A model generated the notes under the pieces. That model was not told the origin of the DNA. It saw nothing but the letters and a program-made list of their open reading frames with translations, and did not search any database. A stretch of DNA of 64,000 nt from the NCBI GenBank assembly GCA_013215825.1, contig JABSQN010000001.1, positions 388,874 through 452,873 on the forward strand, read 5' to 3'. Positions within the stretch are counted from its first letter, which is position 1. Each line of letters opens with the position of its first letter. A program made the position numbers and the translations under genes. Shown here in pieces: positions 55,443-64,000 of the stretch. This DNA comes from Piscirickettsiaceae bacterium. GTDB lineage: Bacteria; Pseudomonadota; Gammaproteobacteria; Nitrosococcales; Methylophagaceae.

Positions 55443-56471
55443 ATGTATAGAAAAACAGAAAATAGAGAGGAAGATATTCTTGCAATAACGAATATTTATA
55501 ATGAAACGACAGGTCGCAATAGAACCTTGGAGCAACACCGTTGGGAATGGTTTGGATCTCCCTATAAAAATGTATCTTATGTGGTTACAAATAATAAAGA
55601 TGAAATTATAGGTCATCATGGTCTTTTGTCCGTTGAATTAGATTTTCATAGTCAGCGCTATCAGATGGGGAAAACTGAGAATACAATTATCAAGAAAGGC
55701 TTTGGCCCTATTTATCCAAAAAATGAAATGGAGATGTTTAAAGAATATTCATCAAAATATGACGTATTAATGACTACTGCAGCTTGGGGCGTTACTCGTC
55801 GAATTAGAGAGAAGCTAGGGTATAAATATTTTGCAGACTATGTAAGCTATGTTGCCTTAATTGAAAGTAGCTTTATTGCCACTTGGTCAAGTAATAGTCT
55901 AAGATCGATAATTTATTTATTCTCTCCAGTAATTAATTTATTTTTATTTCAAAAGCGAATTGATAAAAACTATACTGATAATGTGAAAGGTTTAAATGAA
56001 TCAGCCTTGCGTGAATTTTCAGAGTTGTATGAAAAAGTGAAAGGTCAACATGGTTTTATGCAAGCACGAACATTTGAGTTTCTTAAATACAGATTCGTTG
56101 ATAACCCATATTCCCAATTTTTTATGATGAGTTTGTATGAAGGTGAAGAGCTTATTGGAGCGGTAATATACAGCCTTATGAAAGATAGGTTAACTATTGA
56201 AGATATACTAGTTAAACAGCTAGATGTAATGCAAGAAATTTTTAATAGACTTTATAATCATGCGAAAGCAAACAAGTTAGCCAAGGTTATTATTTTTAGT
56301 ACTTTAGAAAACTCAGTATTAGATAAAAAAGTTCGGTACTTTTTTAGAAAAAAATCAAGTAAAGAACGTGCTGTAGTGATGATTAATAACAGAATACAAG
56401 ATAAAAATAAAACAGAGCTAACAGTAGCGAATTTTTATTTTACCAGGCTAACCAATGAAGGGATTAGTTAA
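55443..56471 (+). CDS. GNAT-like acyltransferase
   Basis: A 342-residue protein. The N-terminal part is GNAT-like (NVSYVVTNNKDEIIGHHGLL, then TTAAWGVTRRIREKLGYKYF with the R/Q-x-x-G-x-G/A-like region), and the C-terminal part resembles a second acyltransferase domain (EGEELIGAVIYSLMKDR, then NRLYNHAKANKLAKVI). Such proteins in glycan loci transfer acyl groups from CoA or ACP to amino sugars. Its closeness to ACP and KASIII genes suggests ACP as donor. Confidence 0.72.
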   Translation: MYRKTENREEDILAITNIYNETTGRNRTLEQHRWEWFGSPYKNVSYVVTNNKDEIIGHHGLLSVELDFHSQRYQMGKTENTIIKKGFGPIYPKNEMEMFKEYSSKYDVLMTTAAWGVTRRIREKLGYKYFADYVSYVALIESSFIATWSSNSLRSIIYLFSPVINLFLFQKRIDKNYTDNVKGLNESALREFSELYEKVKGQHGFMQARTFEFLKYRFVDNPYSQFFMMSLYEGEELIGAVIYSLMKDRLTIEDILVKQLDVMQEIFNRLYNHAKANKLAKVIIFSTLENSVLDKKVRYFFRKKSSKERAVVMINNRIQDKNKTELTVANFYFTRLTNEGIS

Positions 56472-56475
56472 TAAT

Positions 56476-57054
56476 ATGCCAACACAATTAAGTTTTTGTT
56501 TTAAAGGCAATCGTGCCTACGTTCATGGAACGGATATTGTTTCTGAATTATTAAAACACTTTGCTGATGCAAAGCTGGCTGATTTAGATTTAAAGTTTAA
56601 TGGTATCACTTCAACTAGCCTTGATTTGATTGATGGAGACCATGATGAAAATGCTAAAGTTAATATTCGCGTTATTTTAGATGACGAACAAAAGGTGATG
56701 CAGCTAGTTGAAAATGGTACACCGGTAGAATGCCGTTATGACTATGATGAAGATATAGTAATTTCAGCATGTGAGTTAGACCTGCATAGTCAAAAAATAC
56801 AGCTTAGTAAAAAAACAGGTTACACATTATGTGAGAACTTTGTTGCGATGAACAAATATCTTTTACAACAGCTTTTTCCAGATGAGCAGGGCAAATGGTA
56901 TTTTACACGTTTAGAGCAAAAACATGTCGTGAACGACGAAGCGCTTATTACAGTAAAACTTATCAAGAACTTCAATTTCCGATTAACTAAAAGTAATATA
57001 TTTATTGATAATGAGATGATTGGAAGTGTCTATTTTACGATGGATCAGAATTAA
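56476..57054 (+). CDS. Hypothetical protein between GNAT and KASIII genes
   Basis: About 192 residues, soluble, no signal peptide and no membrane helices. It opens MPTQLSFCFKGNRAYVHGTD and closes TKSNIFIDNEMIGSVYFTMD. The C-terminal strand resembles the last strands of hot-dog fold dehydratases (G-x-v-x-x), but this is faint. I do not recognise the family. An ATG at 56455 inside the GNAT gene is an alternative start. Its place between GNAT and KASIII genes suggests a part in acyl making or transfer. Confidence 0.6.
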   Translation: MPTQLSFCFKGNRAYVHGTDIVSELLKHFADAKLADLDLKFNGITSTSLDLIDGDHDENAKVNIRVILDDEQKVMQLVENGTPVECRYDYDEDIVISACELDLHSQKIQLSKKTGYTLCENFVAMNKYLLQQLFPDEQGKWYFTRLEQKHVVNDEALITVKLIKNFNFRLTKSNIFIDNEMIGSVYFTMDQN

Positions 57055-57055
57055 A

Positions 57056-57979
57056 ATGATTGCAATAAATCAGATCGGTGTCTATATCCCAGAAAAGAGG
57101 GTTTCAAATTTAGATGTGTTAGAGAAATTTGAAACTGACGAGTCATTTATTCGTGATAAAATCGGTGTTGTACAGCGTGCGCGAAAGCAATCAAATGAAA
57201 AGGCATCTGACCTATGTATTAAAGCTTTTGAAAACTTACAATCCAAAGCACCAATCAATCTTGAAGACATAGAGTGTTGCGTGGTTGTTACCCAAAATCC
57301 AGATTTTAATATTCCTCATACCTCAGCAATTGTGCATGGTGCGATAAATCTGCCAGAAAGTTGTGCCTGTTTTGATATTTCACTTGGTTGTTCAGGTTAT
57401 GTGTATGGGTTGTCAATTATCAAAGCATTTATGCAAGCCAATGATATGAAAAAAGGGCTTTTATTTACTTCCGATCCTTATTCGGACATTATTGATGAAG
57501 ATGATAAAAATACAGCATTGATATTCGGAGATGCTGCTACAGTTACGTTGCTTGACTCAATGCAATCTGGGCTTGTACCTTTAGGGTTTGATTTTGGCTC
57601 AAAAGGTGCTGGATATAAGAGTCTGATGAATAAGGATAAATTATTTATGAACGGACGAGCAGTATTTAATTTTACTGCTGCAACTGTGCCTGTTTCCATC
57701 AACAAAGTATTAAGTAAACTTAGTTTAGATAAATCAGAAATAAAACGATGGTATTTACATCAAGGCAGCAAATATATCGTGGATACAATTACAACTAGAG
57801 CAGAGTTGAAGCCTGAAAAAGTTGTATTCGATATGTACGATTATGGAAATACTATTTCCTCATCTATTCCTATCCTGTTGAGTAAGGATCTAAGTAGTTT
57901 TAGTGAAGGTGATAAAATAGGTTTAAGTGGTTTTGGTGTAGGCCTTTCATGGGCAACTGCAATATTTGAGAAAATTTAA
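57056..57979 (+). CDS. 3-oxoacyl-ACP synthase III (KASIII/FabH-like)
   Basis: A 307-residue thiolase-fold condensing enzyme. The catalytic triad is Cys112 (SLGCSGYVYGL), His234 (LHQGSKYI) and Asn264 (YGNTISSS). HQGS replaces the HQAN of primary FabH, as in accessory KASIII proteins. It likely joins an acyl-CoA to malonyl-ACP. An earlier frame start at 57020 is inside the previous gene; the ATG at 57056, 1 bp after that stop, gives the family start. Not expected to be the housekeeping fabH, which lies with plsX/fabD elsewhere. Confidence 0.88.
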   Translation: MIAINQIGVYIPEKRVSNLDVLEKFETDESFIRDKIGVVQRARKQSNEKASDLCIKAFENLQSKAPINLEDIECCVVVTQNPDFNIPHTSAIVHGAINLPESCACFDISLGCSGYVYGLSIIKAFMQANDMKKGLLFTSDPYSDIIDEDDKNTALIFGDAATVTLLDSMQSGLVPLGFDFGSKGAGYKSLMNKDKLFMNGRAVFNFTAATVPVSINKVLSKLSLDKSEIKRWYLHQGSKYIVDTITTRAELKPEKVVFDMYDYGNTISSSIPILLSKDLSSFSEGDKIGLSGFGVGLSWATAIFEKI

Positions 57980-57991
57980 TTTAGGAAAAAA

Positions 57992-58228
57992 ATGGCTAAG
58001 GTTACTGAAGAACAAATTATAGATGAAATTAGAAAGGCAAATGTTGTGAAAGATGTTGATGCTTTAGAAAATGATAAGTCTTTGTCTGAACAAGGCGTTG
58101 ATTCTTTAGATTTTTCAAGTCTACTTTTTAATATTGAAGAGAAATTTGGAGTAGTAATTCCAGATGAAGATATTGATGAACTACAAACTATTACTCAAAT
58201 AACAACATATGTAAATGCAAAAAATTAG
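57992..58228 (+). CDS. Acyl carrier protein, accessory
   Basis: A 78-residue acidic four-helix carrier. Ser38 in GVDSLDFSSLLF is the phosphopantetheine site. It is not the housekeeping AcpP (no DSLDTVELVM), so it is dedicated to this locus. It starts 12 bp after the KASIII gene and should carry the acyl chain made by it. Confidence 0.9.
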   Translation: MAKVTEEQIIDEIRKANVVKDVDALENDKSLSEQGVDSLDFSSLLFNIEEKFGVVIPDEDIDELQTITQITTYVNAKN

Positions 58229-58284
58229 TGCAGAATAAATCGCTAAGTACCGATAATAAGTTTTCTTTCTGGTAAGGATGAAAA

Positions 58285-59676
58285 TTGATTAAGGTTAAGA
58301 TCCCTAGCTTTTGTTTTACCGAGCAATGTTATGTATTGAATATATTACTTGGGGAGTTTCTGGGCTTAGAATTTGAAGTTTCGGTGCATAAATCTGGTTT
58401 TATTGAAATTACTAATATTGGTAACGGAGAAAAACTGACTTTAAATACTGACTTTTTTAATCAAAGCCACCAGGGTTGGTTGAAATTAGAATCTATGCCA
58501 GTGTTACCGTTACAAATATGGAGCCCTGCTAAAGATGGTTTAGACGTAAACTTAGTCGAAGATTGCATTCCTGTGCTTTATGGTCAACCAGGGCTGATTA
58601 AAAAAGACATACATTGGCACATCAATTTGGATATTTTCGGCTCAGCATTTTTTATGCTCTCGCGTTATGAAGAGCTCATAACGCGAGACCGGGATGAGCA
58701 CGATCGTTTTCCAGCCAACGCATCAGTCGCCTACAAATCTGGCTTTCTAGACCGTCCGATTGTCAATGAATATCTAGAAATACTTTGGGCGAGTATGCAT
58801 CAACTTTGGCCAAGTTTGAATAGAAAGGTGTATAAGCCGCAAACCTTTGTCAGTTGTGATGTCGATCAGCCTTACGATTGTACTGTTGAAACTGTCCCAG
58901 CATTAATTCGTGCTTGTGCAGGAGATATCCTAAAACGCAAGAAACCATTTGAAGCACTCAAGCGTATGAATCGTTATGTGTTTAACAAATTAGGGGTATA
59001 TAAGTTTGATCCCAATTACACCTTTGACTGGTATATGAATGTTTGCGAGCAAGCTGATTTAAAAGTCGTATTTTACTTTATTCCGTCTTCTGTAGAACCT
59101 GGTAATGGCTGCTATGAATTAACTGATAAGAAAATCATCAAACTCATGCGGAAAATTGATCGAAGAGGGCACGAAATTGGCGTGCATGGCAGTTTTCAAA
59201 CTTATCGGGATGAGTCAAAAACCATTCAACAAAAAGCTATGCTTGAACAGGCGTTAATACAAGCAGGAATTAAACAGAAAATAAAAGGTAATCGACAACA
59301 TTATTTGCGTTGGGATAGTGCTATTACCCCCGATATCTTAGATAAAGCAGGTTTTGAATATGATACTACGGGCTCTTATGCTGATCACGCTGGGTTCCGC
59401 TTTGGGACTGCTCATGAATTTAGAATGTGGGGCTGGCAAGAAAATAAAAGGCTTAAATTAAAGCAGCGCCCATTGATAGTTATGGAGTGTACGGTGATTG
59501 ACCAAAAATATATGGGGTACGGAAGTGATAAGTTAGCGTATTACTTTATTAATACATTAAAAGCACGCTCTCGAAAATATGGTGGGAATTTTAGTTTGCT
59601 TTGGCATAATTCTTATTTTAAAACTGAGGATGATAAGAGTTTATTTAAGAAACAGTTGAGTGATAGAGTATGTTAG
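58285..59676 (+). CDS. Polysaccharide deacetylase family protein
   Basis: A 463-residue protein. The N-terminal part (WHINLDIFGSAFFMLSRYEE, then RDRDEHDRFPANAS) is a domain seen with glycan-locus deacetylases. The C-terminal NodB-like domain has SCDVDQPYD near residue 192 and HEIGVHGS, with the metal Asp and His, and a final LLWHNSYF. The start is TTG at 58285: AAGGA lies 6 bases ahead, while the nearby ATG at 58279 stops after four codons. It may remove N- or O-acetyl groups from the glycan. Confidence 0.82.
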   Translation: MIKVKIPSFCFTEQCYVLNILLGEFLGLEFEVSVHKSGFIEITNIGNGEKLTLNTDFFNQSHQGWLKLESMPVLPLQIWSPAKDGLDVNLVEDCIPVLYGQPGLIKKDIHWHINLDIFGSAFFMLSRYEELITRDRDEHDRFPANASVAYKSGFLDRPIVNEYLEILWASMHQLWPSLNRKVYKPQTFVSCDVDQPYDCTVETVPALIRACAGDILKRKKPFEALKRMNRYVFNKLGVYKFDPNYTFDWYMNVCEQADLKVVFYFIPSSVEPGNGCYELTDKKIIKLMRKIDRRGHEIGVHGSFQTYRDESKTIQQKAMLEQALIQAGIKQKIKGNRQHYLRWDSAITPDILDKAGFEYDTTGSYADHAGFRFGTAHEFRMWGWQENKRLKLKQRPLIVMECTVIDQKYMGYGSDKLAYYFINTLKARSRKYGGNFSLLWHNSYFKTEDDKSLFKKQLSDRVC

Positions 59677-59719
59677 ATATTGTTTTCATTTCCTTTACTA
59701 GATAAATTATATAAAACTA

Positions 59720-60766
59720 ATGGAAAAAATTAAAAAAATATTAGTCACTGGCGGAGCTGGCTTCATTGGTTCACATACATGCATCGAGCTACTCGAATCG
59801 GGCTATGAGGTTATTGTTATTGATGATTTGAGTAATAGTCAGTATGAATCATTAAAACGAGTACAAAAAATAACAGGAAAAGAGCTTGATTTTATAAAAG
59901 CGGACATCAATGACAGAGATGTACTTGTAAATATATTTAAAAATAATCGAATAGATGCTGTGATTCACTTCGCAGGCTTCAAAGCAGTTGATGAGTCGGT
60001 TAGTAATCCTTTAAAGTATTATCAAAATAATCTTGGTGGAACTTTATGTTTGCTTGATGTAATGCAAATATTTGGCGTTAAGAATATAGTATTTAGCTCG
60101 TCTGCTTCAGTTTATGGTGAGCAGACCGTTCTACCAATTAAAGAAAACGCTTCACTTAGCGTTACTAATCCGTATGGCAGAACTAAATTATTTATAGAAG
60201 ATATTCCTAGAGACTTACATGGTTCGGATTCGAACTGGAATATTTCTATACTTCGATATTTTAATCCTGTGGGAGCGCATGAAAGTGGATTAATTGGAGA
60301 AATGCCTAAAGGGATTTCTAATAATATTATGCCTTATATTATTCAGGTGGCGGCAGGGAAGCAAGCTAAGTTATCAATTTTTGGTAATGATTATTCAACA
60401 AAAGATGGGACTGGAGTTCGAGATTATATTCATGTGGTTGATTTGGCTAAAGGTCATATTAAAGCATTAGCTAAGTTGGAAGAAAATGTGGGTTGTGTTA
60501 TTTATAATCTTGGTACGGGGCAAGGCTATTCTGTATTAGATTTGATAAATTCTATAGCGAGAGTGAGTAAAAGAGAAATTCTATATGAATTTGTAGAGCG
60601 TAGAGTTGGTGATGTCGCTATTAGTTATGCAGATACAACACTTGCTGAGTTAGAACTTGATTGGGTGGTAGAAAAAGGATTAGATCAAATGTGTGAAGAT
60701 GCTTGGCGATGGCAAGAGTGTAATCCTAATGGGTATGACAAAACTTTATTTGATAACGAAGATTAA
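59720..60766 (+). CDS. galE: UDP-glucose 4-epimerase GalE
   Basis: A 348-residue extended SDR enzyme with GGAGFIGSHTCIELLESGY, SSASVYGEQ, YGRTKLFIE and RYFNPVGAHESGLIGE, the last being a strong GalE marker, and GTGVRDYIHVVDLAKGH. It swaps UDP-Glc and UDP-Gal, or the N-acetyl forms. It ends 3 bp before the next gene. Confidence 0.95.
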   Translation: MEKIKKILVTGGAGFIGSHTCIELLESGYEVIVIDDLSNSQYESLKRVQKITGKELDFIKADINDRDVLVNIFKNNRIDAVIHFAGFKAVDESVSNPLKYYQNNLGGTLCLLDVMQIFGVKNIVFSSSASVYGEQTVLPIKENASLSVTNPYGRTKLFIEDIPRDLHGSDSNWNISILRYFNPVGAHESGLIGEMPKGISNNIMPYIIQVAAGKQAKLSIFGNDYSTKDGTGVRDYIHVVDLAKGHIKALAKLEENVGCVIYNLGTGQGYSVLDLINSIARVSKREILYEFVERRVGDVAISYADTTLAELELDWVVEKGLDQMCEDAWRWQECNPNGYDKTLFDNED

Positions 60767-60769
60767 TTA

Positions 60770-61885
60770 ATGAAAATAGCTTATTTGATAGGCGAAGATT
60801 TATCTTCTCACCCTGGGTTAAAATATAAGATTGAAGGTCAAATTAAGGCGTGGGAATCTCATGGACATGAAGTGTATAAGGTTTTGCATTATAAAAATGT
60901 GGTATTAAAACCTAATGAACCGTTATTGTTTGATGTACCAGTTGAAAAGAAAAAACAAACAAAAATTTCTCGAATTTTTCGGTTATCAAAGCAATATTTG
61001 TTTATTTCGAAAGCCCTTAAATCTATTTCTCCAGACATAACCTATACTAGGTATTTATTTCCGGCATGGAAGCTTGCAGATTCTTTTGTTCATGCTGGAA
61101 AATTAATTGTTGAAATTAACTCTGATGATAAAGCAGAGTATTATGTTAAACATTTTTATGTGGGAATATATAATCAGCTAGCTAGACAGTTTTTTTTAAA
61201 GAAAGCAGATGCATTGGTTTTTGTAACTAATGAACTTTCTCTATCTTCTTCGTTTCTAGGGTTTACAAATAATAGAGAGGTTATTGCTAATGGTATTAAT
61301 TGTGTAGACTTCCCCTTTGTCGCCGAGCCAAAAAATAGTAACCCTAAAATTTGTTTTATTGGGTCCCCTAATCAATTATGGCATGGGCTAGATAGATTAA
61401 TTCAGCTTGCAGAAATGTTACCAGAATCAACAATTCATATCATTGGGCCAAGCAAGGATGAATGCTTAAAGTTGTGGGGATATAGCTTGGCTAATATTAT
61501 TTTTCACGGGTATTTAAGTGCAGAGCTTGCAAAACCATTGATTGCAAATATGGATGTGGGAATTTCTACGCTTGCTTTGTATAGGAAAAAAATGGAAGAG
61601 GCTTGCCCACTTAAATCGCGTCAATATCTAGCTCAAGGTATACCAATGATTGTGGCTAGTTCAGATCCTGACATTCAAAATAATGAATCATTTTGTTTAC
61701 AGCTACCTAATAAGGATAATAATGTTCTTCCTCATAAAGGGATGATTATTAAGTTTATAGACTTTTGTTTTGGCAATAGTGAGCTCAGAGAGTCAGCTAG
61801 GAGATTTTCAATACAGTATTTTGACAAGGCAAGGAAAGAAGAAAAACGATTGAATTTCTTTGCTAAAGTAGCTGGGTTTAAATGA
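60770..61885 (+). CDS. Glycosyltransferase (GT4-like)
   Basis: A 371-residue GT-B enzyme. The N-terminal half begins MKIAYLIGEDLSSHPGLKYK, and the C-terminal half has KICFIGSPNQLWHGLDRLIQ and VGISTLALYRKKMEEACPLK, then SRQYLAQGIPMIVAS, the expected donor-binding Glu region being weak. Substrate unknown. It overlaps the next gene by 4 bp. Confidence 0.8.
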   Translation: MKIAYLIGEDLSSHPGLKYKIEGQIKAWESHGHEVYKVLHYKNVVLKPNEPLLFDVPVEKKKQTKISRIFRLSKQYLFISKALKSISPDITYTRYLFPAWKLADSFVHAGKLIVEINSDDKAEYYVKHFYVGIYNQLARQFFLKKADALVFVTNELSLSSSFLGFTNNREVIANGINCVDFPFVAEPKNSNPKICFIGSPNQLWHGLDRLIQLAEMLPESTIHIIGPSKDECLKLWGYSLANIIFHGYLSAELAKPLIANMDVGISTLALYRKKMEEACPLKSRQYLAQGIPMIVASSDPDIQNNESFCLQLPNKDNNVLPHKGMIIKFIDFCFGNSELRESARRFSIQYFDKARKEEKRLNFFAKVAGFK

Positions 61886-63093
61886 AAATTGCATTTATAA
61901 CGAGTTCGACACCTTTTGGCTATGGTGAAAGTTTTGTTATTACTGAGGCGAATGCTCTCATTAAGCAAGATATAACAATGATATTGATACCAACATTTCT
62001 TAGAACAAAGATGTCTCAGAATGTTGAGTTAGATCCTAGTATAAAAATAGTAGCAAAGAGTATTTTTTGCTGGGAAATTATAAAAACTTTTGTGTTGGCT
62101 ATATTGAATCAACCCAAAGTCATGTTCAATATTTTTAAATTACTTTGGACTAAAAATTCTTTAACTTTTATAAAGAATATTATTGTCTTACCAAAGGCTA
62201 TTTGGGTGGGGCAGCTAGTAATAAAAGAAGGTGTCGAGCATATTCATGCTCATTGGGCATCGACACCCTCAACAGTCGCAATGTTGGCAAGTATATACTC
62301 AGGTGTGCCATGGAGTTTTACTGCACACAGAGGTGATATTGTTGCAAATAATTTGTTAGCTAAAAAAATCAAAAATGCTTTATTTTCTCGATTTATTTCT
62401 GAGAGTGGCATAAGTTTAGCTAAACAAATATGCCAAACACAGCTTGAAAAACTTAGGCTACTTCATATGGGGGTTAATTTACCAGATGATGTTAAATGTA
62501 AGGCTTTACAAAAAGACAAGGTGACAGTGCTCTGCCCCGCGAATTTTATCCCAGTGAAAGGTCATAGCTATTTAATAGAGGCAATTTTTTTATTAAATAA
62601 AGAATTAAATGTTGAGTTGTCATTGGCTGGGAAAGGGCCTTTAATGGAGAAGCTTAAACATCAAGTTGATGTCTTGGGGCTGTCGACTTCAGTAAAGTTC
62701 TTAGGGCAATTACCTCATCAGGCTCTTTTGGGTATGTATGAAAAAAATGAAATAGATGTTGTTGTTTTACCGAGCCTAGATCTTGGTGGTGGGCTACACG
62801 AAGGAATTCCTGTTTCATTAATGGAGGCCATGTCTTATGCTGTTCCTGTTATTTCAACTGCTACTGGGGGGATTCCCGAACTGCTTAATAATGGTGCTGG
62901 TATTATAGTGCCACCTTTCAATGCAAAGGCACTGGCAAATGCGATTAATTATTTGGTATCAGAAAAAACAATATATTCAGAAGTCGGTTTAAAAGGACGG
63001 CAGAAAATAGACATAAGTTTTAATCAAAAGAAAATAACGAGTAGTCTAAAGTCTTGGTTTATAAAGTTGAATACAGTGAAGGGTACAGAATAG
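61882..63093 (+). CDS. Glycosyltransferase family 4
   Basis: A 403-residue GT-B enzyme resembling colanic-acid type transferases (WcaL-like): HIHAHWASTPSTVAMLASIY, WSFTAHRGDIVANN, then VLCPANFIPVKGHSYLIEAI and HEGIPVSLMEAMSYAVPVIS with the E-x7-E motif. Donor and acceptor are not known. It ends 4 bp before the 2-epimerase gene. Confidence 0.88.
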   Translation: MKIAFITSSTPFGYGESFVITEANALIKQDITMILIPTFLRTKMSQNVELDPSIKIVAKSIFCWEIIKTFVLAILNQPKVMFNIFKLLWTKNSLTFIKNIIVLPKAIWVGQLVIKEGVEHIHAHWASTPSTVAMLASIYSGVPWSFTAHRGDIVANNLLAKKIKNALFSRFISESGISLAKQICQTQLEKLRLLHMGVNLPDDVKCKALQKDKVTVLCPANFIPVKGHSYLIEAIFLLNKELNVELSLAGKGPLMEKLKHQVDVLGLSTSVKFLGQLPHQALLGMYEKNEIDVVVLPSLDLGGGLHEGIPVSLMEAMSYAVPVISTATGGIPELLNNGAGIIVPPFNAKALANAINYLVSEKTIYSEVGLKGRQKIDISFNQKKITSSLKSWFIKLNTVKGTE

Positions 63094-63097
63094 ACAA

Positions 63098-64000
63098 ATG
63101 AAAATTGTAACAGTCCTTGGCGCTCGCCCACAATTTATTAAGGCTGGATCAGTCAGTCGGGAAATTAATCGTCAAGTAAAAAAAGGGGCTGATATTAAAG
63201 AAGTGATTGTTCATACAGGGCAACATTATGATGCCAATATGAGTGATATATTTTTTGATGAAATGCAGATTCCTAAACCAGATTATTTTTTAGGCATTGG
63301 TGGAAAAGCGCATGGTGCTATGACAGGACAGATGATCGAAAAAATAGAAGAAGTCCTCGTTAAAGAACAGCCTGATTGGGTGATGGTGTATGGCGATACT
63401 AATTCTACTTTAGCGGGTGCGTTGGCTGCGTCTAAGTTACATATCAAAATAGCGCATATTGAAGCAGGGTTACGTAGCTTTAATATGAGAATGCCGGAAG
63501 AGGTAAACCGAATCATTACCGACCGTATAAGTAACTTACTTTTTTGCCCGACTCAAACAGCGATAGACAATTTAAATGTTGAAGCGATAAGTGCTTGGGG
63601 CTCTAATGTTAAAGCTATTTTGTCAGGAGATGTGATGCAAGATGGCGCAATATTTTATCGGGAATTAGCTAAAAAGCCATCTGATATGAAAATTGCTGAA
63701 TCATTTGTTCTTTGTACTATTCATAGAGCTGAAAATACCGATAGTCCAAAGCGTTTAGGTAATATTATTTCGGCTTTAAATGAAATAGCCAAGAATAAAC
63801 AAGTTATTTTACCTTTACATCCACGCACTAAAAATATTTTACAACAAAGTGATTTTGATACATCAAACTTAACCATTATTGATCCTGTAGGATATTTAAA
63901 TATGGTTTGGTTGATTGAGCATTGTGAGTTAGTGATGACAGATAGCGGTGGTTTACAAAAAGAGGCTTTCTTCTTTAGCAAACCATGTATTACGTTACGA
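63098..64000 (+). CDS. wecB: UDP-N-acetylglucosamine 2-epimerase, non-hydrolysing (WecB/WbpI type), 3' truncated by window edge
   Basis: 301 codons of a frame that starts with ATG at 63098 and is open to the right edge, so it has no stop in the window. It reads MKIVTVLGARPQFIKAGSVS, HTGQHYDANMSDIFF, VYGDTNSTLAGALAASKL, HIEAGLRSFN, PEEVNRIITDRIS, TIHRAENTD, LPLHPRTKN and TDSGGLQKEAFFFSKP, all hallmarks of the family, usually 360-380 residues. Given wbpA/B/D/E, it may act on UDP-GlcNAc3NAcA (WbpI) rather than on UDP-GlcNAc (WecB); sequence alone cannot decide. Confidence 0.93.
   Translation, partial: MKIVTVLGARPQFIKAGSVSREINRQVKKGADIKEVIVHTGQHYDANMSDIFFDEMQIPKPDYFLGIGGKAHGAMTGQMIEKIEEVLVKEQPDWVMVYGDTNSTLAGALAASKLHIKIAHIEAGLRSFNMRMPEEVNRIITDRISNLLFCPTQTAIDNLNVEAISAWGSNVKAILSGDVMQDGAIFYRELAKKPSDMKIAESFVLCTIHRAENTDSPKRLGNIISALNEIAKNKQVILPLHPRTKNILQQSDFDTSNLTIIDPVGYLNMVWLIEHCELVMTDSGGLQKEAFFFSKPCITLR

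Noticed and set aside
55362-55619. Minus-strand open frame overlapping the start of the GNAT gene
   Set aside because: Antisense to a better-supported gene; no ribosome site and no family features.

Overview
The window comes from a low-GC gammaproteobacterium. Its core genes are arranged in gammaproteobacterial style (ffh-rpsP-rimM-trmD-rplS, yggX-mutY, xerD, dsbC, lpxH). It encodes a form II RuBisCO with the activase genes cbbQ and cbbO and a divergent cbbR, so the organism is probably a chemolithoautotroph. A sulfur oxidiser of the Thiotrichales type is an inference that no gene in the window proves. No carboxysome genes are present.

Layout. Positions 1-9.5 kb hold the end of an AGCS sodium:amino-acid symporter, then a tight leftward run cbbM-cbbQ-cbbO-DUF4197-membrane haem protein-NYN-yaeQ, with cbbR divergent. 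Positions 9.0-18.4 kb carry leftward housekeeping and envelope genes: an FMN-binding-fold protein, an HExxH protein, a cold-shock protein, yggX, mutY, an AsmA protein, a PilZ-like protein, a CNNM/CorC transporter and a YpjD/CcsA protein. Positions 18.5-28.8 kb hold the ffh to rplS ribosome/SRP block, ogt, xerD, yajQ, dsbC, lpxH, a cyclophilin, cysS and folD. Two tRNA genes (Pro-TGG, Arg-TCT) at 28.98-29.17 kb mark the boundary; a wrecked tyrosine integrase lies just downstream of tRNA-Arg.

From 29.9 kb to the right edge the window is a surface-polysaccharide region, all on the + strand. The first part (29.9-43.4 kb) makes dTDP-L-rhamnose (rmlBDAC), has an ABC-type exporter (Wzm/Wzt), three sulfotransferase-family proteins, glycosyltransferases and an NAD-dependent sugar epimerase. 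It is followed by an APS kinase (cysC) that can make the sulfate donor PAPS and by a DHH phosphoesterase. The second part (45.3-64 kb) has a WbpM-like dehydratase, glmS, a WbpA/B/D/E set and a WbpI/WecB-type 2-epimerase for a diacetamido-mannuronic acid type sugar, a Wzx flippase, and an acyl module (GNAT, unknown protein, KASIII, acyl carrier protein). These are followed by a polysaccharide deacetylase, galE and two glycosyltransferases. The two halves have different export systems, so at least two glycans are probably made, one of them possibly sulfated.

The most notable observations are: a dispersed palindromic repeat apparently inserted in frame into glmS and also found over the cysS stop codon; a 160-bp MITE-like element whose 6-bp target duplication begins with the xerD stop codon; a methyltransferase in the sulfotransferase cluster that lacks its SAM-binding motif I; a candidate CbbR operator; and an ACP/KASIII acyl module inside the glycan cluster.
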